The notes under the pieces were generated by a model, which did not search any database, was not told where the DNA came from, and saw only the letters and a list, made by a program, of their open reading frames with translations. Positions 7,637-16,035 of a stretch of DNA of 36,015 nucleotides are shown here, piece after piece. The stretch lies in assembly GCA_905209765.1 (NCBI GenBank), contig CAJLUE010000010.1, positions 1 through 36,015 on the forward strand. Reading direction: 5' to 3'. Origin of the DNA: an uncultured Collinsella sp. Lineage in GTDB: Bacteria; Actinomycetota; Coriobacteriia; Coriobacteriales; Coriobacteriaceae. The translations under genes were made by a program, and so were the position numbers. How positions within the stretch are numbered: position 1 is the first letter of the stretch; every line of letters begins with the position of its first letter.

Positions 7637-9010
7637 CTACTCGTCGCCGTCGTGCGGATCCACAGAACCCGCGTCCGACGCCGCCGGCTTATCTGCCGAG
7701 GACTCGGAATCCTTCTTATCGGTTTCGGCCGGAGCGATCACGCGAATGAGCGAGATGCGCTGGCCACGCATCGACTGCACCTTAAACTTGTACCCCGCAA
7801 CCTCAAACACCTCTCCGATGTCGGGCACCGAGTCGCAAAGCTCCAAAATCCAGCCGGCGATGGTCTCATAATCATCGCTTTCCTCGAGCGGCCAACCAAG
7901 CTCAATCGCGTCATCGCACGAAAAACGCCCATCGACGAGCCACTCGCGGCGCGAAAGGCGCGTGAGGTACTTGTTGTCGGGATCGAACTCGTCCTCGATC
8001 TCGCCCACGATCTCCTCGACGATGTCCTCGATGGTGATGATGCCGGCCGTGCCGCCGTACTCGTCCACGACCACCACGATCTGGTCGTGCGAGGTCTGCA
8101 TCTCGGACAGCAGCGGCAAGATGTCCTTGGTGTCGGGCACAAAGGTGGCGTCGCGCAAAAAGTCGGCGATGGGCTGGTCGCCCTTGCCGTCGAGCGAGGG
8201 TTGGATCAGGTCCTTGATGTGCGCGATGCCGGCGACGTTGTCGGGATCCTCGTGATAGACGGGGATGCGGCTAAAGCCGGTCTGGCGCATGGCGGACAGC
8301 ACGCCGGCGACCGTCTCGTCGTCCTCGCACATGGTGGTGTCCACGCGCGGTACCATAACCTCGCGGGCAACGGTGTCGCCCAGGTCGAAGATCTCGTGGA
8401 TCATGCGCTTTTCCTCGTCGAGCAGATCATCCTGCTCCGAGACCATGTACTTGATCTCCTCCTCCGAGACGTTCTGGCGGTCGTCGGCGCTCTTGATGCG
8501 CAGGATGCGGGCCAGGCCATCGGAGCAGGCGCCGGTCAGCCACACGAGCGGGTGGGCGATCTTTTGGAAAAACGACAGCGGGCCCACGACCTGCTTGGAT
8601 ACGCCCTCGGCGTTGGCCAGTCCAATGCGCTTGGGAACCAGCTCGCCGATCACGATAGACACGAAGGCGACCGCGACGGTGATGATGACCGGCGCCAGGC
8701 CACGCGCGATGGCGGAGAGCGGCGCGATGCCAAAGCTCGTGAGCCATGTGGCAAGCGGGTCGGACAGGCTCGTCGAGGCGACGGCGGATGAGGCAAAGCC
8801 CACGAGTGTGATGGCAACCTGGATGGTAGCCAACAGCTGATCGGAGTCGGCGACGAGCTGGATGGCGCGCTCGGCGCGCTTGTCGCCTTCCTCGGCATCG
8901 TGCTCCAGCACGGCGCGCTTAGCCGTGGTGAGCGCCATCTCGGACATAGAGAAGTAGCCGTTGATGAGGGTCAAAACGAGGGTGGTGATAAGGGAGATGG
9001 TTATGTCCAT
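7637..9010 (-). CDS. CNNM/CorC-HlyC family transporter with CBS pair
   Basis: This 457-residue protein has an N-terminal DUF21/CNNM membrane domain (about 1-170) with the helix ISLITTLVLTLINGYFSMSE and the conserved GELVPKR (122-128). A CBS pair follows (about 205-335: REVMVPRVD, GFSRIPVYHED, VDEYGGTAGIITIEDI), then a C-terminal CorC_HlyC domain (about 350-430). The last 30 residues are charged and unstructured. CNNM proteins export or regulate Mg2+, or possibly Co2+, and sense MgATP through the CBS pair. The open frame extends upstream to 9244, but ATG 9010 begins the conserved membrane domain, and a -35/-10 pair lies just upstream at 9047-9074, so the longer version is unlikely. The CphA-N-like gene follows 24 nt downstream. 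Confidence 0.9.
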   Translation of the reverse strand: MDITISLITTLVLTLINGYFSMSEMALTTAKRAVLEHDAEEGDKRAERAIQLVADSDQLLATIQVAITLVGFASSAVASTSLSDPLATWLTSFGIAPLSAIARGLAPVIITVAVAFVSIVIGELVPKRIGLANAEGVSKQVVGPLSFFQKIAHPLVWLTGACSDGLARILRIKSADDRQNVSEEEIKYMVSEQDDLLDEEKRMIHEIFDLGDTVAREVMVPRVDTTMCEDDETVAGVLSAMRQTGFSRIPVYHEDPDNVAGIAHIKDLIQPSLDGKGDQPIADFLRDATFVPDTKDILPLLSEMQTSHDQIVVVVDEYGGTAGIITIEDIVEEIVGEIEDEFDPDNKYLTRLSRREWLVDGRFSCDDAIELGWPLEESDDYETIAGWILELCDSVPDIGEVFEVAGYKFKVQSMRGQRISLIRVIAPAETDKKDSESSADKPAASDAGSVDPHDGDE

Positions 9011-9046
9011 CGGGAGTTTCTCGAACCTCCAAGATTCGGGACGTCG

Positions 9047-9074
9047 ATTAAAACGTTGGTGGCGGATACGGCAA
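9047..9074 (-). promoter_or_regulatory. Probable sigma-70-type promoter of the CNNM gene
   Basis: On the minus strand TTGCCG (9069-9074) and TTTAAT (9047-9052) are separated by 16 nt. The start codon lies about 37 nt downstream of the -10 box. Its position inside the extended open frame argues for the ATG at 9010. Confidence 0.55.
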
Positions 9075-9117
9075 TTGCACTGGCGACCGAGCGGGGGCAC
9101 GGGCGCTGGCGTGGTCG

Positions 9118-9801
9118 CTAGATTACGAAGAGGATCACCGCCATGAACTGGAAGATGCTGCCGGCGAGTACCCACAGGTGAAACACGCTGTGCAGATAGC
9201 GCACGTTTTTGGCGATGTAGAACGGCACGCCCGCGGTGTAGCACACGCCGCCGACGGCGAGCAGGGCAAGTGCCACGGGGTTGAGCAGCGACACGAGCTC
9301 GGGCAGCTTAAAGACAACGAGCCAGCCCATCAGCAGGTAGACCAAGCCACTTACCCAGTGCGGCTGACGCTCGCGCAAAAAACACTCGAGTGCGATGCCG
9401 ATAATGGCGATGGCCCACACGGCAAAGAACAGCGCAGGGCCGCCGTCGTTTGCGAGCGTGATGAGGCAAAACGGCGTATAGCTGCCGGCTATGAGCAGGT
9501 AGATGCAGCTGTGGTCGATAATGCGGAACACGCGCTTGGCGCCCGCGGGCTGAATCGCATGGTAGAGCGTGGAGGCAAGGTATTCGAGGATAATGCTGAC
9601 ACCGTAGACAATCGCCGCGGCCATGTGGGCCGGGCCTCCGCCGCGCAGGGCAGCGAATACGATCAGGAGCACCAGGCCCGCGATACCCAGCAGGCAGCCG
9701 ACACCATGGGTGACGGAGTTCATGATCTCCTCGCCCACCGTGTAGTGTGGAACGGCCGCGGTCTTGGGTCGCGGCTTAGAACTGTCGCTCGAATCGGACA
9801 T
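9118..9801 (-). CDS. TrhA / hemolysin III family (PAQR-like) membrane protein
   Basis: This is a 227-residue protein with seven predicted membrane helices. Conserved family motifs are visible: an E..NSVTHG motif before helix 1, STLYHA after helix 2, DHSCIYLLIAGSYTPF in helix 3, and HSVFHLWV before the last helix. The Ser/His/Asp/His set matches the putative metal site of the PAQR/CREST superfamily. Bacterial TrhA proteins have been linked to membrane homeostasis; the hemolysin name is historical. A TTG at 9819 lies inside the GGAGG site, so the ATG at 9801, 11 nt behind GGAGG, is taken as start. It appears monocistronic, as the CNNM promoter follows downstream. Confidence 0.9.
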   Translation of the reverse strand: MSDSSDSSKPRPKTAAVPHYTVGEEIMNSVTHGVGCLLGIAGLVLLIVFAALRGGGPAHMAAAIVYGVSIILEYLASTLYHAIQPAGAKRVFRIIDHSCIYLLIAGSYTPFCLITLANDGGPALFFAVWAIAIIGIALECFLRERQPHWVSGLVYLLMGWLVVFKLPELVSLLNPVALALLAVGGVCYTAGVPFYIAKNVRYLHSVFHLWVLAGSIFQFMAVILFVI

Positions 9802-9908
9802 GCCGGTTACATCCTCCAACGTAAAGAGTTCTCAACACTATATCAAAGCGTCTAGGTACGTGCGAAATTTGCACCATACGTGACCCTTTGTTTACCCATT
9901 CTTTGCCT

Positions 9909-9967
9909 GTTGACGCATCAACGGCGAACGTCCATAATGCGCTTGCATTAAATGTTGACGTATTAAC
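9909..9967 (+). promoter_or_regulatory. Promoter with two GTTGACGYATYAAC palindromes upstream of the alpha/beta hydrolase
   Basis: TTGACG (9910-9915), a 17-nt spacer and CATAAT (9933-9938) form a good promoter. The -35 box lies in the palindrome GTTGACGCATCAAC (9909-9922). A second copy, GTTGACGTATTAAC (9954-9967), lies 45 bp downstream, just before the ribosome site. Another short inverted repeat (AATGC/GCATT) lies between them. The layout fits repression by a dimeric regulator, which is not encoded next to it. Confidence 0.6.
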
Positions 9968-9987
9968 ATCTTATAGGAGAATACCGC

Positions 9988-10953
9988 ATGGCTCAAAACG
10001 CACGTTCCCATCGAAAGCTCAAGATGGCCGGCATCGTTGCACTGGTGGTTGTCGTTGCGCTGCTCGGATTTGCCGGCAACTTTCTGTTTGACTTCGCGCT
10101 GAATCCCCAAGCGCCGTACACCATGAAGATGATGCAGGATAGCAAGAACGACAAAGAAGGCGAGCAGCCGGATGCCGAGGAAATCGAGGCGCGGGCGTGG
10201 TTTAAAGAGAATCGTGAGAGCAGCAGCCTAACCGCAGATGACGGAACCGAACTTGCCGCTTGGTATTTTGCCGCCTCGGAGAACACCCACGATTACGCCG
10301 TCTGCCTGCATGGATATACCAACGAGCCCATCGGCATGGCCCGATACGCCAAGCGCTTCCACGACCGCGGCATGAACGTGCTCGCGCCTGCCGCCCGCGC
10401 CCACGAGCGCTCCGGCGGCGACTATATCGGCATGGGCTGGCCCGAGCGGCTCGATGTCGTCGCATGGATTGGGCGGATCGTTCAGGCTGACCCCGAGGCG
10501 CGCATCCTGGTCTTTGGCGAGTCGATGGGTGCGGCAACCGCCATGAACGTCGCGGGGGAATCTCTGCCCGCAAACGTGAAATGCATTATCGAGGACTGTG
10601 GTTATACGAGTGTTTGGGACGAGTTTTCTCTGCAGCTCAAGGACGTGTTCGGCCTGCCCAGCTTTCCCTTGCTCGATGTAGCAAACTTGGTGTGCAACGT
10701 GCGCGCGGGCTACGACTTTCATAAGGCGAGCAGTGTGGAGCAACTCAAACACGCGACGGTTCCCATGCTGTTTATCCACGGCGACCAGGACACCTTTGTG
10801 CCGTACAGCATGCTCGACCAAAACTACGACGCGTGCGCCAGCAAGGTCAAGCAAAAGCTCACCATCCATGGCGCCACCCACGCCAAGAGTGCGCAAGTTG
10901 ACCCCGAGCTCTACTGGAACACAGTCAACAACTTCCTCGACGAGTATTTTTAG
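9988..10953 (+). CDS. Membrane-anchored alpha/beta hydrolase
   Basis: The protein has 321 residues. A basic N-terminus and one hydrophobic helix (about 13-36) anchor it, with the hydrolase domain outside the cell. The alpha/beta hydrolase core shows an HGYT oxyanion-type segment (108-111), the nucleophile elbow GESMG (177-181, Ser179), the acid in HGDQD (264-268, Asp268 most likely) and the catalytic His in GATHAKS (295-301, His298). This layout matches the serine-aminopeptidase-like/YqkD-type hydrolases common in Gram-positive bacteria, whose substrates are mostly unknown. The start ATG lies behind AGGAGAAT. The gene stands alone and converges on the DUF362 gene across a shared terminator. 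Confidence 0.9.
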   Translation: MAQNARSHRKLKMAGIVALVVVVALLGFAGNFLFDFALNPQAPYTMKMMQDSKNDKEGEQPDAEEIEARAWFKENRESSSLTADDGTELAAWYFAASENTHDYAVCLHGYTNEPIGMARYAKRFHDRGMNVLAPAARAHERSGGDYIGMGWPERLDVVAWIGRIVQADPEARILVFGESMGAATAMNVAGESLPANVKCIIEDCGYTSVWDEFSLQLKDVFGLPSFPLLDVANLVCNVRAGYDFHKASSVEQLKHATVPMLFIHGDQDTFVPYSMLDQNYDACASKVKQKLTIHGATHAKSAQVDPELYWNTVNNFLDEYF

Positions 10954-10995
10954 GCGAATAGCAACGTCTGAGGCTTTATCTGACCCCCTATTTTC

Positions 10996-11116
10996 GGAAG
11001 TATGCGGCAAAATCTGGAACTGCCGACCAGACCACAGTTTTACCAACAATTTATCAGGGGTTTGTTGCCAAAAAACGTCGTGTGCTCGGCGGTCTCGAAA
11101 TTTGCCGCATACTTCC
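10996..11116. repeat. 121-bp hairpin element (class C) with perfect 16-nt terminal inverted repeats
   Basis: GGAAGTATGCGGCAAA (10996-11011) is mirrored exactly by TTTGCCGCATACTTCC (11101-11116). The interior holds no gene. Overall layout resembles the 154- and 160-bp elements around the adhesin gene, but the arms and interior differ. It fills the space between two convergent genes, directly before their terminator. Confidence 0.8.
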
Positions 11117-11157
11117 AAAAAGCCGCCCGTGAGCGCTGTGCCCACGGGCGGCTTTTG
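11117..11157. terminator. Bidirectional terminator between hydrolase and DUF362 genes
   Basis: The arms GCCGCCCGTG (11122-11131) and CACGGGCGGC (11143-11152) form a perfect stem. TTTT follows on the plus strand and five T follow on the minus strand, so it can serve both convergent genes. Confidence 0.85.
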
Positions 11158-11203
11158 CTCTACTTGCGCCAGAAAAGCGCTTGATTTGTCCAATAACTAG
11201 GCG

Positions 11204-12409
11204 CTACTTGACCTCGATGAGCTCGTACTTGCTCGTGCCCAGGCCGATCTTCTCGGCGTGCGCGATGCAGGTGCGCCAGTCGGTGTCGGGATGCGTGATG
11301 CAGAAGGGGTCCTTGGCCTGATCGCCCTCCAGATGCTCGTGGTTGTGCTCCATCTTGGCCGCGCTATCGGTAAGCTCGGTGTTGGGCAGCGGCTCGGATG
11401 CCATGACGGCATCGGCACAGGCCTGGTCGATGGCGACCGGGTCGAAGCTCGCGAACATGCCGATATCGTTGACGATAGGCGTGTCGTTTTCGGGATGGCA
11501 ATCGCAGTTGGGGCTGATATCCATGGCAAGCGAGATATGGAAGCTCGGGCGGCCGTCGACAACGGCCTTGGTGTACTCGGCGATCTTGCAGTTGAGCACA
11601 TCGGCCGCGGCGTCATAGCCGGGCTTGATGCAATCCTGGTTGCATGCCGCAATGCAGCGGCCGCAGCCCACGCAGCGATCGTGGTCGATGGCGGCCACGT
11701 GCACCGTGCGAGTAGCGCCGCTGGCAAGCTCGCGCTCGCGGGTGTCGTCGAACGAGACAGCGTTGTGCGCGCAGATCTTTTCGCAGGCATGGCAGCCAAC
11801 GCAGTGCTCGGTCGCGACGTTCGGCTTGCCGGCGGCATGCTGCTCCATCTTGCCGGCACGGCTGCCGCCTCCCATGCCCAGGTTCTTCATGGCGCCGCCA
11901 AAGCCGGCCTGCTCATGGCCCTTAAAGTGCGTGAGGCTGATCACGATATCGGCATCCATAAGTGCCCGACCGATCTTGGCCTCGCGCACGTACTCGCTGC
12001 CCTCGACCGGGACGAGTGCCTCGTCGGTACCCTTGAGGCCGTCGGCGATGATGATCTGGCAACCCGTGGCATACGGGGTAAAGCCGTTCTGATAAGCGGT
12101 ATCGATGTGCTCGAGCGCGTTTTTGCGGCTACCGACGTAGAGCGTGTTACAGTCGGTGAGGAAGGGCTTGCCACCCAGCTCCTTCACGACATCCGCGACG
12201 GCGCGAGCGTAGTTGGGGCGCAAAAAGCTCAGATTGCCCAGCTCGCCAAAGTGAATCTTGATAGCGACGAACTTGTTCTCAAAGTTGATCTGCTCGATAC
12301 CGGCGTGACGGATGAGGCGCTTGAGCTTGTCGAGCTGGCTCTCGCGAGCATGCGTGCGCAGGTTGGTGAAGTACACCTTAGCGGGTGCTGCGGGTGCAGT
12401 TGCGGTCAT
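11204..12409 (-). CDS. DUF362 protein with two [4Fe-4S] ferredoxin motifs
   Basis: This is a 401-residue soluble protein. The DUF362 fold covers most of it (N-terminal VAIKIHFGELGN, THFKGHEQAGFGGAMKNLGMG at about 160-180, and the C-terminal FASFDPVAIDQACADAV). A two-cluster ferredoxin insert lies in the middle: C203, C206, C209, C213 and C246, C249, C252, C256. DUF362/ferredoxin proteins are widespread in anaerobes; their reaction is not established, though an electron-transfer or iron-sulfur role is likely. The start ATG lies near GGGGATATAACT. A promoter of the MerR type lies 43-73 nt upstream. It is monocistronic, with a terminator after its stop. Confidence 0.9.
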   Translation of the reverse strand: MTATAPAAPAKVYFTNLRTHARESQLDKLKRLIRHAGIEQINFENKFVAIKIHFGELGNLSFLRPNYARAVADVVKELGGKPFLTDCNTLYVGSRKNALEHIDTAYQNGFTPYATGCQIIIADGLKGTDEALVPVEGSEYVREAKIGRALMDADIVISLTHFKGHEQAGFGGAMKNLGMGGGSRAGKMEQHAAGKPNVATEHCVGCHACEKICAHNAVSFDDTRERELASGATRTVHVAAIDHDRCVGCGRCIAACNQDCIKPGYDAAADVLNCKIAEYTKAVVDGRPSFHISLAMDISPNCDCHPENDTPIVNDIGMFASFDPVAIDQACADAVMASEPLPNTELTDSAAKMEHNHEHLEGDQAKDPFCITHPDTDWRTCIAHAEKIGLGTSKYELIEVK

Positions 12410-12451
12410 AGTTATATCCCCTCGGTCTATATGGCGTTACAGACATAGAGG

Positions 12452-12482
12452 ATGGTACCCGTTGAAGTAGGGTCAAAGTCAA
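12452..12482 (-). promoter_or_regulatory. MerR-type promoter (19-bp spacer) of the DUF362 gene
   Basis: On the minus strand TTGACT (12477-12482) and TACCAT (12452-12457) are 19 bp apart. The spacer carries an ACCC...GGGT inverted repeat. An overlong spacer with an internal dyad is the signature of promoters activated by MerR-family regulators, which twist the DNA. No MerR gene is present in the window. Confidence 0.5.
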
Positions 12483-12493
12483 GCGCGAAACCG

Positions 12494-12520
12494 AGTCGTT
12501 GGGAGCGTTCTTAAACGACT
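12494..12520. repeat. 27-nt stop-codon palindrome, copy 2
   Basis: Perfect 7-bp arms AGTCGTT (12494-12500) and AACGACT (12514-12520) enclose GGGAGCGTTCTTA. The right arm overlaps the TAG stop (12519-12521) of the FtsX-type permease gene. It has the same length and orientation relative to the gene as the copies at 3994 and 16003. Confidence 0.85.
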
Positions 12521-15185
12521 ACTCTTGAACTTTGAGGGCCTCGGCCAGGCTGACGCGCTTGATAGAGCGCGTGTGTAGCAGCGCCACGACCAGATAGGTC
12601 GCAAAGCCAATGCCGACGCATGCAACCATGGACCACCAGGGCACATAAATCTCGATATTGCCGTTGTAGGCGAGCAGCATCGAGCGGAAGATGGCCGTGA
12701 GTGAACCGATGATGACCGGCAGGCTCAGCACGAGCGACGCCACCACGCACAGCGTGATCGAGCGGATGTACAGATGCGAGATCTCGCTATCGCGATAGCC
12801 AAAGACTTTCATGTAGCTGATCGAACGGGCGCTGTGGTCGATCACAGCCTTGGTCAGCAGGTACATAAACAGCAGGAAGATGAACACCGCGAGCCCGATC
12901 ATCATTCCGATCATTTTGCTCATCATGCCGATGAACTGGTCGCCCACGGCACGCATGTCATCGGGCGTGGTGTCGCCGGCAAAGTAACGAGCTTCGAGGT
13001 CGAGCTTCTCGTTGCTCACATAGCCGTTAAAGTAGGCGGCATCGTTGCCGAACAGCTCGTTAAAGTCGTCGATGCTCATATAGATATTCATGTCCGACTT
13101 GGAGCCCCAGGCACAGTCCTTGCCCGCGTACTCAAGGGAATAATGCTCGCCCTCGTACTTGTCGCCGAGCGTGACCTTCTGACCCTCGCTCCAGCCAAAC
13201 TTGTCGAGCAAGCCACCGCCAAAGACGACGCGGCCGTCGCCGACGTTGAGGTCTTTCCAATAGCGCGAATCGGATGAAATGCCGTAGACGGAAATCGTCT
13301 CCTCGCCATTACCATCGCCGCGGTCGTATTGCAGCTGGTAAACGGCATATTTCTCGGCCTGCGCGATTGCGCCCGCGCCGTTGTCGGTCGTATTGACCGG
13401 GTGGATATCGTCGTTGTCAGTGTCGATCTTAGAGGCCTTGTCAATCAGGTCGATAGCCTCGTCGCGGTTGCAGCCGAGGGCATCGGCAAGATCATCGAGG
13501 CGCGCATAAAGCGCATTCTTCTTGTCCTGGACCTTGGCAAGCGCATCCTGCACTGCGGCCAGGCTCTCGGCAGACGGAGCACTCGCCGCAGTATCGGCTG
13601 CCGCCTGCGCCGCATCGGCCGCGTCGTCGAGCTCGTCATCGGCATCCCGGGCGGCGGAAAGCAGCGCGCCGTCAACCGATTGCAAGCGCTCGAGTGCTGA
13701 CCACTGCTCGCGCTCCTCGGCAGTACCCTCGAGCTCCAGCGGCGCCTTGAGCGTGTACTGGTGCTCGGCGACCAGGCTCGTCTCGAGGTTGTCCGCATAG
13801 TGCGTCATCGTGGGCAGAATCGCCAGGCCAAAGAGCAGCAGCAGCGAGGCAAACGCGATGCCCACGAAGAGCGTGGCAAAGTTGCCCAGGTTGCGCAGAA
13901 AGATACGCAGGCGGAAGCGCGAGACAAAGCCCATGCGCTCCGGCAGTTGCATACCGCGCTTGGTGCCCGATTTGCCGCTCGCCTCGTGACGAAGGAACTG
14001 CAACGGGGTCTTGCCCATTTTGCGAAGCAGACCCACCAGCGTGATGAGGATGAGCGCGGCGGCGGGAACCACGGCGCACTTCACAAAGATCTCCCAGCTC
14101 CAGTACACCTGGAAGGGCGGCAGACTGTACGACCCGTAATAGAGGCTGCGCATGGGCTCGGTAAAGAACACAATGCCGAGCGCAGTGCCCAAAAGCGCCG
14201 CGACCACGCCCACGATGGCGGGAAGCGCAAGGTAGTGCAGCACGATCTCGCGTCGACGATAGCCGCTGGCGAGCAACGTGCCGATGATGGCGCTCTCCTC
14301 CTCGATAGTGGCGTCGGTAAGGACCACAAAGACGAACGCCATGATCACGATGATGATGTCGAGCAGCGTCATCCACATCATGGAGTCGCCGTCCACGTCG
14401 TCGCGCGCATAGCCAATGCCCTGGTTGGAATCGGCGTCGGTCAGATCGTCCACGCGCGCATCGGCGTCGGTCAGTGCCTCGACCATATCCTGCTCCGCAT
14501 CGATGCGATCCGCGGTGGGGAGGTCGCGATCGGCAAAGGTGAAGGAGTAGGTGTAGGCAGGCGCGCCGCCGGCATCCTCGAGCGCGGCAAAGCCGGCATC
14601 GGTGACCTCGGCCACACCGTACGTGATGGTGTTCACCGTAAAGTCCGAATTGTTGAGGAACAACGCCTGGCTATCGGGCTGGGTCATGATGCCGCAAATG
14701 GTGTAGGTGCGGCCCTCAAGCTCGACCTTATCGCCCACGGCGAGGTCGTTGTTGGTGGCGAAGACACGGTCGATGGCCACCTCATCGTCCGTCTTGGGCT
14801 CCTTGCCCTCACAGTAGGACGCGATATCGACCTTGGTGCGGTGCGCATAGGTGCGCAGCGTGCGCTTGGTGCCGTCGTCGCCGGCGGTCTTTTTGATGAT
14901 GGCGTCGATGGAGAAATTCTTGTAGAGCGTGACGCCTCCGACGTCGTCGGCTGCATCCTCGGCGGCCCTGAGTTGTTCGTCGGTAGCCTCGAAGGAGGTG
15001 GTCACGCGGCCGTCCTCAATCGTGTATGCATCGCGCATGTCGTCGATGAGGCAGCCGATGGAATGCGCTGCGAGCAAAAAGCCCGAGGTAAGGGCGATGC
15101 TTCCGCACATAAGCAAAAAGATGCCCAGGTACTTGCCGATATTGCGACGCAGCTCGCGCGGGAGACGTTTTGCGAGAGGTGTCAT
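12519..15185 (-). CDS. FtsX/MacB-type ABC transporter permease
   Basis: This 888-residue protein has an N-terminal membrane helix (about 18-40) and a large extracytoplasmic MacB-like periplasmic-core domain. A first FtsX membrane block spans about 270-390, followed by another membrane helix. A second extracytoplasmic part includes an Ala/Asp-rich coiled-coil stretch (about 470-560), and a second FtsX block (about 755-880) ends the protein. Such permeases export lipids, peptides or antimicrobials, or perform mechanical work on the envelope. A TTG start at 15200 would overlap the ATPase gene. The ATG at 15185 is preferred; it follows GGTAGGCGG and sits 8 nt after the ATPase stop. Gene order is ATPase then permease. 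The stop lies inside a 27-nt palindrome. Substrate unknown. Confidence 0.88.
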   Translation of the reverse strand: MTPLAKRLPRELRRNIGKYLGIFLLMCGSIALTSGFLLAAHSIGCLIDDMRDAYTIEDGRVTTSFEATDEQLRAAEDAADDVGGVTLYKNFSIDAIIKKTAGDDGTKRTLRTYAHRTKVDIASYCEGKEPKTDDEVAIDRVFATNNDLAVGDKVELEGRTYTICGIMTQPDSQALFLNNSDFTVNTITYGVAEVTDAGFAALEDAGGAPAYTYSFTFADRDLPTADRIDAEQDMVEALTDADARVDDLTDADSNQGIGYARDDVDGDSMMWMTLLDIIIVIMAFVFVVLTDATIEEESAIIGTLLASGYRRREIVLHYLALPAIVGVVAALLGTALGIVFFTEPMRSLYYGSYSLPPFQVYWSWEIFVKCAVVPAAALILITLVGLLRKMGKTPLQFLRHEASGKSGTKRGMQLPERMGFVSRFRLRIFLRNLGNFATLFVGIAFASLLLLFGLAILPTMTHYADNLETSLVAEHQYTLKAPLELEGTAEEREQWSALERLQSVDGALLSAARDADDELDDAADAAQAAADTAASAPSAESLAAVQDALAKVQDKKNALYARLDDLADALGCNRDEAIDLIDKASKIDTDNDDIHPVNTTDNGAGAIAQAEKYAVYQLQYDRGDGNGEETISVYGISSDSRYWKDLNVGDGRVVFGGGLLDKFGWSEGQKVTLGDKYEGEHYSLEYAGKDCAWGSKSDMNIYMSIDDFNELFGNDAAYFNGYVSNEKLDLEARYFAGDTTPDDMRAVGDQFIGMMSKMIGMMIGLAVFIFLLFMYLLTKAVIDHSARSISYMKVFGYRDSEISHLYIRSITLCVVASLVLSLPVIIGSLTAIFRSMLLAYNGNIEIYVPWWSMVACVGIGFATYLVVALLHTRSIKRVSLAEALKVQE

Positions 15186-15193
15186 AGCGCCGC

Positions 15194-15907
<714 letters not shown>

Positions 15908-15931
15908 GGTATCCCCCATTGTTAGCCTCGT

Positions 15932-15953
15932 ACTACTTTATGAGCGTAATAGT
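15932..15953 (-). promoter_or_regulatory. Candidate operator in the FtsX-type exporter promoter region
   Basis: An imperfect inverted repeat ACTA-N14-TAGT lies 25-46 nt upstream of the ATPase start in an AT-rich stretch that also contains a CATAAA -10-like sequence on the minus strand. Weak evidence. Confidence 0.25.
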
Positions 15954-16002
15954 AAACCTTGGCGAACTATTTTGGAGCGAGACCTGGAATTTATTTCAGA
16001 CT

Positions 16003-16029
16003 AGTCATTGGGGACGCTCTTAAATGACT
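16003..16029. repeat. 27-nt stop-codon palindrome, copy 3
   Basis: Perfect arms AGTCATT (16003-16009) and AATGACT (16023-16029) extend to 9 bp as CTAGTCATT/AATGACTAG (16001-16031). The loop is GGGGACGCTCTTA. It lies 4 nt after the stop of the ABC-2 permease gene (16036-16038). Confidence 0.85.
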
Positions 16030-16035
16030 AGGTGG

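Noticed and set aside
6491..8791. A 766-codon plus-strand open frame across the CphA-N-like and CNNM genes
   Set aside because: It spans two well-supported minus-strand genes and the space between them, with low-complexity Arg/Gly/His composition.
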